Program-made: the position numbers and the translations under genes
The notes under the pieces: generated by a model
What the model saw: only the letters and a program-made list of their open reading frames with translations
What the model was told of the DNA's origin: nothing
Databases searched by the model: none
Assembly (NCBI RefSeq): GCF_036373705.1
Contig: NC_089864.1
Location: 8,640,001-8,704,000 of the forward strand
DNA: 64,000 nucleotides
From: Amia ocellicauda
Lineage: Eukaryota; Chordata; Actinopteri; Amiiformes; Amiidae
Reading direction: 5' to 3'
Shown here: positions 1-10,429 of the stretch, in pieces
How positions within the stretch are numbered: position 1 is the stretch's first letter
Layout: each line of letters begins with the position of its first letter

Positions 1-153
1 TTGCAAACTAAGGTTGACGTTCTGAACTCGGACCTAGTACAGCGACAGACATAACTACAGGGCTCATGTGATCTAGTGGCAGTGGGAGAGCAGGTGCAGT
101 AAATCTGCAGCTGCTTGCACTCACACCCCGTGGAAGTCCTGCACACAGAGGGG

Positions 154-564
154 TTAGAGTAATCGATTATTGGAGGCACCACAGAACGGAGACCGGTCTG
201 GGTTTTCAGAACGACCCCGAACGGACTGAGCCGGGGGGGCCACACCGTACGGTAGAGGGCTCAAGCTCGGCGAGTCTTCAGGCTCTACAAGCCACCATTC
301 CCATTCAGGCACAGGCAGAACGGGAAACGCTGCATATTTCAGCCCTGCACAATACACCACGTTAGCAGCTTGCGCTCCCCTGACATCTCGGCTGGCTATG
401 GACGCCTGCACTCCATCTCCCACTTCCAAGGTTGCCATGACTACCCCGGCGAATCGGTGAAGCAGAGCCGTCAGGATACGGCAGCTCGGCCCGCTTACAC
501 CAGTGGAGTTAAAGGCTCCGCCACGATCAGGCTGGGTGGGATAGGGAATCACTATACTACCCAT
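154..564 (-). other. GC-rich stretch with an unassigned 136-codon open frame
   Basis: The minus-strand frame is open for 136 codons in locally CpG-rich DNA. I do not recognise a domain. The predicted peptide is Pro/Ser/Ala-rich with one Trp-containing patch (PEWEWWLVEPEDSPS). It could be a decayed repeat, a fragment of an exon or a CpG-rich regulatory block. There is no convincing splice site or neighbour to support a gene. Confidence 0.2.
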
Positions 565-603
565 TACAGCTCAAACTGTGCCAAAGCCAATCGGTGTGGC
601 TGA

Positions 604-3239
604 CACCTGACAACGGACTAGGCTGAGTAAATGAAATAAAAAGGCTTTTGTTTTTAATTTCTTTTCCCATCTCCTCTCAGTCTTCCATTCATAGCCATAG
701 TATAAGGTGGCACTAGAGGTTTTAATAACTTAAAGCTTGCCTGAAGATGCATTTAAAACACCAGCGGGTTAATTGAGTGGATTTCCTCATAATAAACACT
801 AGAGGGCAGCTCCACCGTCAGACATTGGAGAGTTCCTACAGTAAAAACAGCTGAGGTCCTTACTGTATTAATATTCTGGGAAGGAACGCAGTCACGAATG
901 GAATCAATTAGAAACTGCTTCAAGTTAGATTGTAGAGTTTTAAATTGTTATTTACTCAGATCATATTGGATTCATACTAATTAATTCAAGGATTAATGCT
1001 CAACAGATTTAACCTGCCAGACGTATGTTGTTGAACATATAAAAAGAAAAAAGGCAGAGAAATAAAGAAATGGACCCATTGATATAATATATAACAAGGC
1101 AATTCAAAAGCCAATAAAAATGTGTACACCATTAATTGTTCAATTTCTGTTGCTTTTGGACATCACCAACACTTAGATTCTGCTTCTGTTTGTAGTATGT
1201 AAAGGGGGTGAGTGCCTGCAAGTGTGCGGATTGATTTATGGAGATGGAAGTATGTCTGCGCTTTCTCTCACAGGGAAACTGGGTTGAAATTGATTAATTG
1301 CAATTCCGCTTGAGATGCGTGATTATAAAATAAAATAAAGATTTCTATTAGGGAGTTTAGAGTAAGGCAGCTTTTACCTGCTTTTCCTGATAATTTAATT
1401 GATTCACTTTTCTTCTGACTTATATTGGTACTCTAAGCATCTATCCCAGCAATAATGGTTTTTGATTAAAGTGATGGGGCGAATGTGAAGAGAAAGGGTG
1501 GGGTGGGATGACTGATGCAGAGGTTTCATACCAAAGTGACTCTACAATGAGATTCAGAGCCCTGCGCAAGACCTTGCATCTTCTTGATACCACCTCAAAA
1601 CTAGGTTTAGGAAGATTTTGTGGGACTTTTTTGCTTAAAAGGTTTGCACTGTGAAAATAATAAATACACCACCCATGGGCACATCCCAAAATGATCTAAT
1701 GACCTAATGGTTGCACCAGCCCTGACTCGAAGAATAATGCTGCTAGTGTATATGGTAAGTGAGACTGGAAATAATACACTGATGATGTAAGAGCAGTAGT
1801 TTCACTTTCCTAAACATTCCTCAAACTTAGGTAACTTAAAATGAAATGCTATGAAGCTTGGCCATTGTCCGTTTAATTCAAGAGCAGGTCTTTCGTGCTC
1901 AGGAAGAAAAGCTCACGTTATCAAACACTGTGTGAAAAGCATGATTACTCATACTGCTGTGGGCTGTCACTGGAAAAGATCGGTCACCATCTTGCAACAC
2001 ACGATTATAGAAGACAACAGACGTGCATCCAGTGTGACTGTTGTGTGAATTTGCATTTCACGTGTTTATCTGTAATATGGGGGACAAGGTGATGGCTGCC
2101 CATCCCGAACAAACACCATTTCAGTCTTTATCAATCACTGGGTCGTGGCACTGGGATGTCAGACCATTTTTCAAAATAAACCAAGCATCAGCATTAGCTG
2201 GGAGAAGTCTATGGAAACCTGCAATAAGTGCCTTAATAGTATCATTATTAGAAAGTCTGTATAATTTCACTCATTGGCCCAATCGAAAACTACAAAAAAA
2301 CACATCCTTTATCACGTCAACAGGATAGTGTACAAGCATTTAGATCACTTTTAAGATATATACTGAGATCACAATGCATGCTTTCTCTCAACTACCATAG
2401 TGGAAAGAAAGGAAAATATCACATCAACGCTGAAGTTACATTTGATTATACTTGACTAAAACAAAAACTCAAACATAACGGAGAATGTTATAACCATTAC
2501 AAGTATTGAATGCATGCAAATCCAAAAAGAGGACTGTAGGGAGACCATAAGATAAATGTATTGCACAGCTATGAAGCAAGGAAGACAAAAGTGAAAGCAA
2601 GTCAGCCTCCCCGCCAGATCTGTGTCAGGAAACCTTGTGACAGCACTGAACAAGACCTATTGCACCGACTGCCCCATTTACATTAAAAAGCCAGGTGCAC
2701 TTTAATGCCACTTTAAACACCAGAGACATTTTTTGTGGCTTCCAACTTTCAACCTCCCCCATCAAACCATGTCAATACCATCAGCATCACCAGATACAGG
2801 TCTGCACTGTAAACACACACAAACTACACAAAAACAGCAACCGCCACCAGCATGGGCACAATCAGCGCCAGGAGCTCTCCACTGGGGTTTCAATCATGTA
2901 TTTATTTCATTTTGTGCATGATGGCATTTCATTTCAAACACAATGGTGATTCAGCCGGCTGTTACATATTGTCCCATCTGACACCAAGGAGGTGCACGAC
3001 TTTCACTCACAACTCATCAAAATAGGGCTTTATTACATTGAATTCATATTGCATGCGCTGTGAGTGCTGTGCCTGCAAATCCGCTGCACAGCCAGCTCGT
3101 CCTCACAAAACATAATGCATAGGTTTACTGTAGAATGCATGTATATCATTACACTTACACGCCAAATATCTATATATATTTATATATTCATATGTGTATT
3201 AAAGGTCTTGGTGAGCGGTGATACATGGTCTACTGCACG
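604..3239. other. AT-rich non-coding stretch
   Basis: No exon with convincing splice sites and recognisable protein is visible on either strand. If the patch at 3.2-3.8 kb is the NRF1 first exon, this is the start of NRF1 intron 1. Confidence 0.5.
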
Positions 3240-3800
3240 GCGAGAGCATGAATCGTCTTGGCCGGAGGATGTTTCCGAAGAGACCCCGGCTCGATCCGGA
3301 CCCCCAAATTACCCGCCTCCCAGGACTCTCACACCCGCAAACTCGGGCCTAGTGCGGCCTGCTGCAGCACCAGGGCTCAATTTGTGGCTTCATCCAGGCT
3401 AATCGATGATTTAACCCCAACGTAATGTCGAAAGGAAGGAGCATATTTGGGTAAAAGCCCGCTCTCATTCCGCTTCGTGCATTTTTCCTGTCCCCCTATC
3501 GCCCCGCCGCTGCCGGGTGTGTTGGTGCGGCTGCGCCGGGGCTGAAATAGCTGGAGATTGCGCGGTAGGGCACTAACCTCAGAGCGGCTGCGCTACAGCG
3601 GGCCTGCGCCGTACAGAGTGGAACCGGGAATCCGAGCTCTAATGGAGGACAAAGAGCAGCCAGCCCGACACACAGCCGCGTACGTAGCGCGTACACCGCA
3701 ACACACTTACGTCATGGCGTACAGCGTCGCCGGGACGGGCGCCATATTGGGAAGGGAAGACTCGTTCAGCAGCGAAACGCCAGCCTGAGAGTTTGCATGA
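3240..3800 (-). promoter_or_regulatory. CpG-rich promoter-like patch, candidate NRF1 promoter and first exon
   Basis: CpG density is well above the AT-rich surroundings. On the minus strand an AATATGGCGCC motif (YY1-like, at about 3740) is followed by an ATF/CREB-type TGACGTAA at 3707-3714. The same place reads as a strong donor, ATGAC|GTAAGTG, giving a candidate exon whose 3' edge is 3711. In human 7q32 the gene after SMKR1 in this orientation is NRF1, whose first exon is non-coding. NRF1 coding sequence is not present in the window. The assignment rests on synteny; the CRE/donor overlap means the splice site could be coincidental. Confidence 0.4.
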
Positions 3801-4099
3801 GCATAACTGCCATCTGCTTCAGAATTAAACCGATGAGATGCTGGCGTTAAAAATGCATCTGGAAAAATACAAAATTCCGTGTGAAGTCTCTCACGGATGC
3901 TTTCTTCATCCACACAAGTATGACCAGAAATGCACACGGCTGAACAATGTGAATATGTTGTGAAGGACGTGTACATTGTAGAGACATTGTATATGATCTG
4001 TCTTCCAGTGTGGAGGTGCATTTGGCATTTTATAAAACAAGCAACATTCATTTTCTGCACATATCTGAGTCACTGATCAATTCAGAATTGAATTAAACC

Positions 4100-4105
4100 T
4101 TTATT
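4100..4105 (-). terminator. SMKR1: candidate SMKR1 poly(A) signal
   Basis: AATAAA on the minus strand, about 265 nt beyond the stop, gives a 3' UTR of ordinary length. No cleavage evidence is available from sequence alone. Confidence 0.4.
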
Positions 4106-4369
4106 ATATTGTCTTTGATGTAGAATAATGCAAATGAATTGTACAAGGGTACACACATTGTTCCATAAATGTTACATCATGTAAAGCAACACATAATGCA
4201 TGGTCACAGAAGGACATGTTTTGTTTGCTACAAGTATTACTGAAAAATCAGCTAAACCACCACTATAGGTTCATACCTGCATGTATATTTTTTGGGAAAA
4301 AAAGGTAATAGTTAATGTTAAGTGTCTATTTTCTGTGCAATAGAGAGTTTACACAATCATGCATGAATA

Positions 4370-4375
4370 TTTATT
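4370..4375 (-). terminator. SMKR1: AATAAA overlapping the SMKR1 stop codon
   Basis: On the minus strand the TAA stop is embedded in AAAAAATAAATA, so a canonical poly(A) hexamer overlaps the stop. If used, it would leave a 3' UTR of only about 20 nt. A second AATAAA lies about 270 nt downstream. Confidence 0.35.
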
Positions 4376-4637
4376 TTTTGCCCTTCACTTTTTTCCCCAT
4401 TTTCCCCTTCTTCCCTTTCTTCTTGGCTGATTCTGGCCAGCCAAAGCCCCTGAACTCCAGGCAGTCCACAGCATTGTGGGAAATGTAGTATACATTCTCC
4501 ATGGCAGCTGGGCTCAGGATGTCCACCTCTCTCTTGGCAGATTTGGCACTTGCAGATCGCTTTTTGGACGGCTTCTTCCCTTTGCCCTTTTTCCGTTTGT
4601 CAGCACTGTGTGATTTCTGTTTCTTATTTTTGGTTGG
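4371..4637 (-). CDS. SMKR1: SMKR1, small lysine-rich protein 1, last coding exon (partial CDS)
   Basis: The exon encodes 88 residues and a TAA stop. A Lys/Ser-rich N-terminal half is followed by [20 protein letters not shown], a segment closely matching the conserved core of vertebrate SMKR1, and then a Cys/Arg/Gly/Trp stretch ([13 protein letters not shown]) and a Lys/Gly tail. The biochemical role of the family is not established. The 5' boundary is a good acceptor (pyrimidine run then GCAG) just right of 4637, entered in phase 0. The initiator Met must therefore come from an upstream exon that I could not identify with certainty. The position next to STRIP2, in the same orientation, matches human 7q32. 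The exon encodes more basic residues than the human protein as I recall it. Confidence 0.9.
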   Translation of the reverse strand, partial: PTKNKKQKSHSADKRKKGKGKKPSKKRSASAKSAKREVDILSPAAMENVYYISHNAVDCLEFRGFGWPESAKKKGKKGKMGKKVKGKK

Positions 4638-6091
4638 CTGCAACAAAAAAGGGGTTTGAAATCTCAGTGACTGGTCCAATTTCGGCAGCACAGCCACATA
4701 TCCATTCAGGAAACTAAACATAAAGACCAAGAGCTACTGGAATGGAAAATTAAAGCACTATGATAAAGGACCATATTGAATATCATTTTACTTTCAATAT
4801 GGCATGAATTCACAAATTACAAAACAAGAATTTGAGTTTCTTCAGAGAAACCTTAGCTCCTAAAGGTAAGACTTAAAAAACATGACTTATATCATTTGTA
4901 TGGAAAGAATATCAACATTCATCTTAGCTATCAATAGCTTGTTATACTTCTGGATTTGATAATGTTAGTATTGAAATCTTATGGTGTTATGAAGGTTGCT
5001 GGATCACTGAAGAGCTTCTTTCTTTGACACAGCATATGTAACATAATGGAAGGATGAGGTTTTATAGTATTGTAACATGAGGTTTTCCATTGATAATACC
5101 ATTGCTTATTTCCTCCTGGCCATGCATTCATCTGATTCCTTTCCCATCCGTTCTTATAAGCTAAAAAAAAGCAAACAAAATATATATCTGTGTACATATA
5201 ATTGTCCAAGAAAATATTTCTTCCTGCTTAAACTATACAAAATAAGGTATATGCAGTCTAGTACATCATTTTCACATTCTTACATTGCTTATATATACAC
5301 CATGTGGACCACATTCAATTAACTAAACTGAACTGTGTAGGGCTTTTCATCGTATATCAGGCTCTGGTTCAGGTTGATGTGGTCCAGGACACACTCGGGG
5401 GTTTCTTCTCTTTGAAACAAACAGACGTTTCCCTGACCATTTTCATTATGAACATTGTCCATCACCTAACTTTACACATCAGACAAGTGGTGTGATGCCC
5501 TATAAGATCACTGCTAGGCTACATAATTTAAGTATGAATAACATACACACCCCACAGTCTATATAAATGGTATGAGTACATTATCCTATTATCACACAGT
5601 ATAGCCCACATTTGCCATAAACACCCTGGAAAAACTGAAAAGGGACTAGAAAGAAGCTGAAGAAAAAGTAACATGTATGATTACAAGGGTGTGAGAAACG
5701 CCAGCGGATCTAAACTTACTGTCCATTAACCCACTTTATTGACTGCCGGTTAAAAAAGATTTGACGCATTTGTACTTCAAGTGTACCAACAGGAACAACA
5801 CAGATACCGCATAAGAAGTAGTAATGTGTCCCAGTCTCATGTAGCATAAAACAGAGGACTATAACCGATTGTTTCTGTAGCATTCCAAATGGGTTCCACT
5901 AACCACGTCATAAAGCCCGATAAATCGCTGCTCGGTTCCAGGATTCCTCCTGATTACGTCATCAGAACGCAAGCAAAGGTTAATTTGTAAACATGGGAGA
6001 ATAACGCTTGTATATTGATTCATATACAACTACTTATATCCACTCTTGGATTAATATATATGTTTCAATCACACGACCATTACTCGCTTAC
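4638..6091 (-). other. SMKR1: candidate SMKR1 intron(s)
   Basis: AT-rich DNA between the SMKR1 coding exon and the candidate 5' exon. It should contain the initiator codon, because the coding exon is entered in phase 0. Several ATG|GT junctions exist on the minus strand, for example near 5089 and 5435, but none has a convincing donor plus acceptor. Confidence 0.35.
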
Positions 6092-6220
6092 CTCGTTGCA
6101 ACTTTTCTTCTCGCACTTGTGTCCCGGCTGCTGCGGCGGGGCGAAATTTGTGTTGACCCGGAGTTGTCCTGGAGACAAGGCAGCATGTATTATGGTGCTG
6201 ATTTAGGACAGGACTAAAGA
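6092..6220 (-). other. SMKR1: candidate SMKR1 5' exon with strong splice donor
   Basis: On the minus strand a GC-rich stretch ends ...GCAACGAG|GTAAGCGAG, a near-consensus donor just left of 6092. The right edge is approximate. An ATG at about 6185 opens a short frame across the exon but leaves it in phase 2, whereas the SMKR1 exon is entered in phase 0. The exon is therefore either untranslated or separated from the coding exon by an unseen exon. Location and orientation suit SMKR1; the assignment is inference. Confidence 0.45.
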
Positions 6221-6717
6221 AACAGCGTTAATCTTGTGTACCTGTATCAGGTGTCGCGGTCAATGTATAGGACTTCATTCAAGCACGGAAGCAGTTTTCT
6301 TATGTCATTTAGGATACCAGCCTATGCTATTTAAAAGAAAACATTGTATAGTGACATCCAAAAGGTGCTATTAAGACTGCATTCATCTACAAAGTGTATA
6401 CAGAGTGCAGTTGGGTTTTACTCATTATTACATCTAAAGCCTATGTGGTTTTTCTGCACTAATCTATAAGGAAATTTATATTCTTAAGTAAAGGTTTTCC
6501 CACTCTTATTTGTCATTGGTGTTGCATCTGTGTAATAAGATTATTAAGCCTTAAACGGAAAATATGGTAAAATCAAAGATCCAGGATAATCCCAAATTAA
6601 ATCCAATGCATCCTATTATATTTATTGGATGAAAATCAGCAGGGACAGCAGAACTGCACACCTGATAATAAATAAACAGAATCAACATCAAATGTTGTTT
6701 TTGGCAACTTTTATTCA

Positions 6718-6718
<1 letters not shown>

Positions 6719-6746
<28 letters not shown>
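6719..6746. repeat. (AT)n microsatellite
   Basis: About 14 uninterrupted TA dinucleotides between SMKR1 and STRIP2. Confidence 0.9.
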
Positions 6747-6750
<4 letters not shown>

Positions 6751-7635
6751 GAATATCATTGTATTCGATCAACGATTGCACATAACCCAGATCAAAAACA
6801 CAGATAATATTATGTAACTGCAGTAAATCAAAGTTGCATATCATATTAAAACAGTAGGTAAAAACACACACCCCAACAAAACATTTATTTCACATTAGAG
6901 TAACAAGGGCAGTCTTATATTCTTTGTACAGTACACACAGCATCCCATATGTAATTTGCATTATACATTTTTAAACTGCAAACAAACACCAGGCTTATTT
7001 AGACGTCAGACAAGCCCAGAATAAGGCATTCATTTAAAGTCGAACGTGAATAGAAAAGTAGCAACAATAAAACAATACTGTGCGCTACAATAATGTTTGG
7101 CACTAGAAACACTGAACTGAAGTCCCAAGAGAATCAGTGATGAACATTAACTCAGAGTGGAAGAGAACGTGTGTCACAATCTTGACTCAGATCTTATAAT
7201 TTGGTTACAGAAAGCACAAGAACTGAGAACGAATTCATTTATTTCTATACATCAACTTTAAATCTCAGAAATTATTAGCAATAATTAAAAAAAAAAAAAA
7301 AAAGATATTAAACCTGAGATACCAGTTGTCATTTTTTAATAAAAGTATTTTACCGCTCCCAGAAATGATAGTTTGTTTTAGTGGTTTTCAGGAATGAAGG
7401 ATTTTATGTCCCAATTCCCTTCGCATTACACTTAGTGCAGAATTCTCTGAACCTGGACCTAGAGAGAGAAAGTGCCTCTGGTTTTCATTATACCTGAGCT
7501 CTTTACTAGTCAGTTCAAAATATATTTTCAGCATTGTTCATTTTTAACTTTGTATCTCATGTATTGTCTGGTAAGACTGAGCAAAGACGAGACTGTGATG
7601 GAAGTTTGGCTGCTGTGATAAAGTAGGTGTTGCAC

Positions 7636-10178
7636 ATTTATTCTGATAAACAAGGGTTGGCTTGTATGTTCTTCCTGAATTAATACATGTTTTCACCTCA
7701 TATCAATAAAATATCAATACAATTGACAAACTAATTGGTTTGTAACCATCTTGCAAAGGAGAACAACATTTTAATTCACAAATAAAACGAGATTCTGGTC
7801 TCTCTTTCTTAGGATAGACTGGCATGTAACGGCAAAAGCAGAATTGATGACATCTATGTTGATCCCCAGAAAATGGAAGACTTGAACTTTTAAAAACCAT
7901 AACAATTTGAACACTGGTTCGATATTTAGTGTGCCACACACTTCAAGATTTAAAATGGAATTCAGAGTGTGCAGTCTCACCCCTCAGCACAATGCGAGAG
8001 GCCGAAACCGCAATGAACAACCGCTTTCACACAAGCCACAGCCTAAAAAAACGGATCGTTCGATCGATATTTAAAAGTATAATTTATAAACATTTACAAA
8101 AAAGTTTAAAATAGTAAAAAGTTCTGGCAGTAGTAAATTAAAACAGGCTTTTCTTGTGTGATATCCACGCACAATACTGAATAGGACAGTAATACACGAG
8201 AGACCTCTGGTCGCCTTTCCTGTCATGACCTGCAAATAATTTTGTTGCATAACGGCTATTATACACACACATAAAATGAGTACAAGTCAAGGCAATTGAC
8301 AGAGGCACATCTGGGCGACACATGGAATCTCCCTGGAATCTAACAAAAATAAGTGTAGAGAAACAAATCAAACAAACCAACAAAAAAAACAACAAGGTCA
8401 GTTTTGTATCCATACCCCCGTAAGAACGTTTTCCGACACGGTTTACGGGTGCAGAAAAGCTTAACCTTGGGCTCTTTATCTGCTCTTCACAACGCTCTCT
8501 CCATCCCATTGTGTATGAGAGTAGATACATAAAATAAAAACGGCTGCATGCAGAGCTGCCTGAATATAGATCTATCAGTGGTGACATCTCTTCACCAAGG
8601 ACGTTGACAAGCTCAGACAGCTTCACTCAGGTATGATACTGTTCACTTAGGCAGGATAGAGGATCTGGTGTTCAGACAAATTGACCTTGAGAGATGGAAC
8701 AAGGAATGTACAGCTTTCCCCATTGACACTGCCACCCTTTCTAATTAGTGTTCTAATTACGTAAGCAGATGAATGAAACACTGACACCCCACACTATGTC
8801 CTGTCCACTGTTTGTGTAGCAATATATCACACAGTAGATTTTGCACAAGTTTCAGTGGCTTAATTTCAAATGGCTCCTTTATCCTTATTTTTAATACAGT
8901 TAAAAATATATAAATAAATACAAACAAACAAAAAATACAAATCAGAAACCAAGGAAATCCGTCTGATTATAATATATAATTATAATAATAATGCCAGTCC
9001 CTATTTCAACCCTTCTTGGATGCCTGACCTCGGAGCGGGTGGATATCGGAGAGGAGGCGAGGGAGCAGATCCATCCTGTACAGTTTTCCATCAATGGCTT
9101 ATGCATCCATAAACAAGGATCTGAAGAGTTGTTTTGGGTGGGGGATATAACCTTTGAACTTAATTGACAGAGCAAGGAGTTTACTTGGTATATATTTATG
9201 CCAAGTTATAAGGTAGGTCAGTCCTTGAAGCCCAAAAGAGCTGGAAGCCAAGTTTATCATAATGTGCCCCAACCTTTTACACACTTGACCTAAGAAGCAA
9301 AAGTCTGCCCATAATCAAAGTGACACATAATCACAACTCTAAGAATCTGTGTAGCAGACAAACATTTAAATATCTATAAATAGTGCTCTTCCAAAAAAAA
9401 AAAAAATCCCTGCATACACTTTCAGCAGGTCAAACACTAGCAGGAGCAAACTCTTGACCTCTGCATATAAAAGTCCAGTAACTATCTAGTCTATCTAACC
9501 ATTTCTGTATCTGTAGGGATGTCTGCAGTCTTTCCCGAATTATGTTCCAGTTTCTCCCCAAGGTAATCTATGGTATTGAGGTCATAAAATGTTGCCACTG
9601 CTATTTTCCTGGTGTCACGGTATTGCTCTCCCAGTTTTGTCACACGGTGTAATTGTGCTCGCTTGACATTTTTACAGATTTACTGGTTGCACTACGATAT
9701 TCCATCGATGCGAAAGATCACAACAGTAGTGGAGGTGCTGGTGGCACAACCACTACTTAGGACGTGGGCTCCAGTCCAGTCCAGTACCAGCAGAAGACTC
9801 GTCCCATTGCATTTGGCAGTAACACAAAGTTAGTGGTTCGAAGAAGAACGGTCACAAGACCTGCGAAGAGCAAACTGACAAAAGGAAACTAAATAAACAG
9901 ACACGAGGCACCATTAGAGTGCAGAGAAATACCTGACATTTGGCTACTATTGCACTAGCATCCAACTTCAAGTGTTGAGTGCCGAGGAGGAGGTGGTAGG
10001 GGCAGGGAGATAAAAAAGTAAATTGATATAATTAGGAGAAGAGCTGTAGGCACATGTTCCAGTGTGTGCAGGCTGGTCTGGGCCGGCACAGACACGGCGC
10101 AGCGCTGTGTTGACTGCAGCGGTCTTCTCACTGCGTGTTGGTGGTTGAGCAGTTCCCTGGAGGGGCCCCTGGGGGTCC
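7636..10178 (-). other. STRIP2: STRIP2 3' UTR (extent approximate)
   Basis: Sequence downstream of the STRIP2 stop. The first AATAAA on the minus strand is at 7636-7641. An ATTAAA variant at 8890-8895 would give a shorter UTR of about 1.3 kb. Nothing else gene-like is seen here. Confidence 0.4.
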
Positions 10179-10429
10179 TCACTCCGACTGCAGCAGCTGT
10201 TCCCACTGGATGGGCTGGGAGAAAACCTCCCTCTCCAGCCACATCTCGTAGCTGTATTGGAAGTCCTCCGGCAGCTCCACAGGCTGGCCCAGCACGCTCT
10301 GCAGGCAGTTGTCCACGGGGGTAAAGTCCACGTTCTGGTTCTTGTCATACCGGCGGCTGTTGAACTTCTCGATGCTCTCTCTCAGAGCGCACTCCTCCGC
10401 CTGGAAGTCCCAGGGCCGCGCGTCGATAT
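10179..10429 (-). CDS. STRIP2: STRIP2 exon 21 (stop codon)
   Basis: Encodes [19 protein letters not shown] to the C-terminus [20 protein letters not shown]. The TGA stop is at 10179-10181, and the acceptor is CCCCACAG. The short Ser-Glu tail differs from the mammalian end. Confidence 0.95.

Noticed and set aside
8138..8626. 162-codon minus-strand ORF downstream of STRIP2
   Set aside because: It lies in the presumed STRIP2 3' UTR or flank, is AT-rich, and has no recognisable domain or supporting splice structure.
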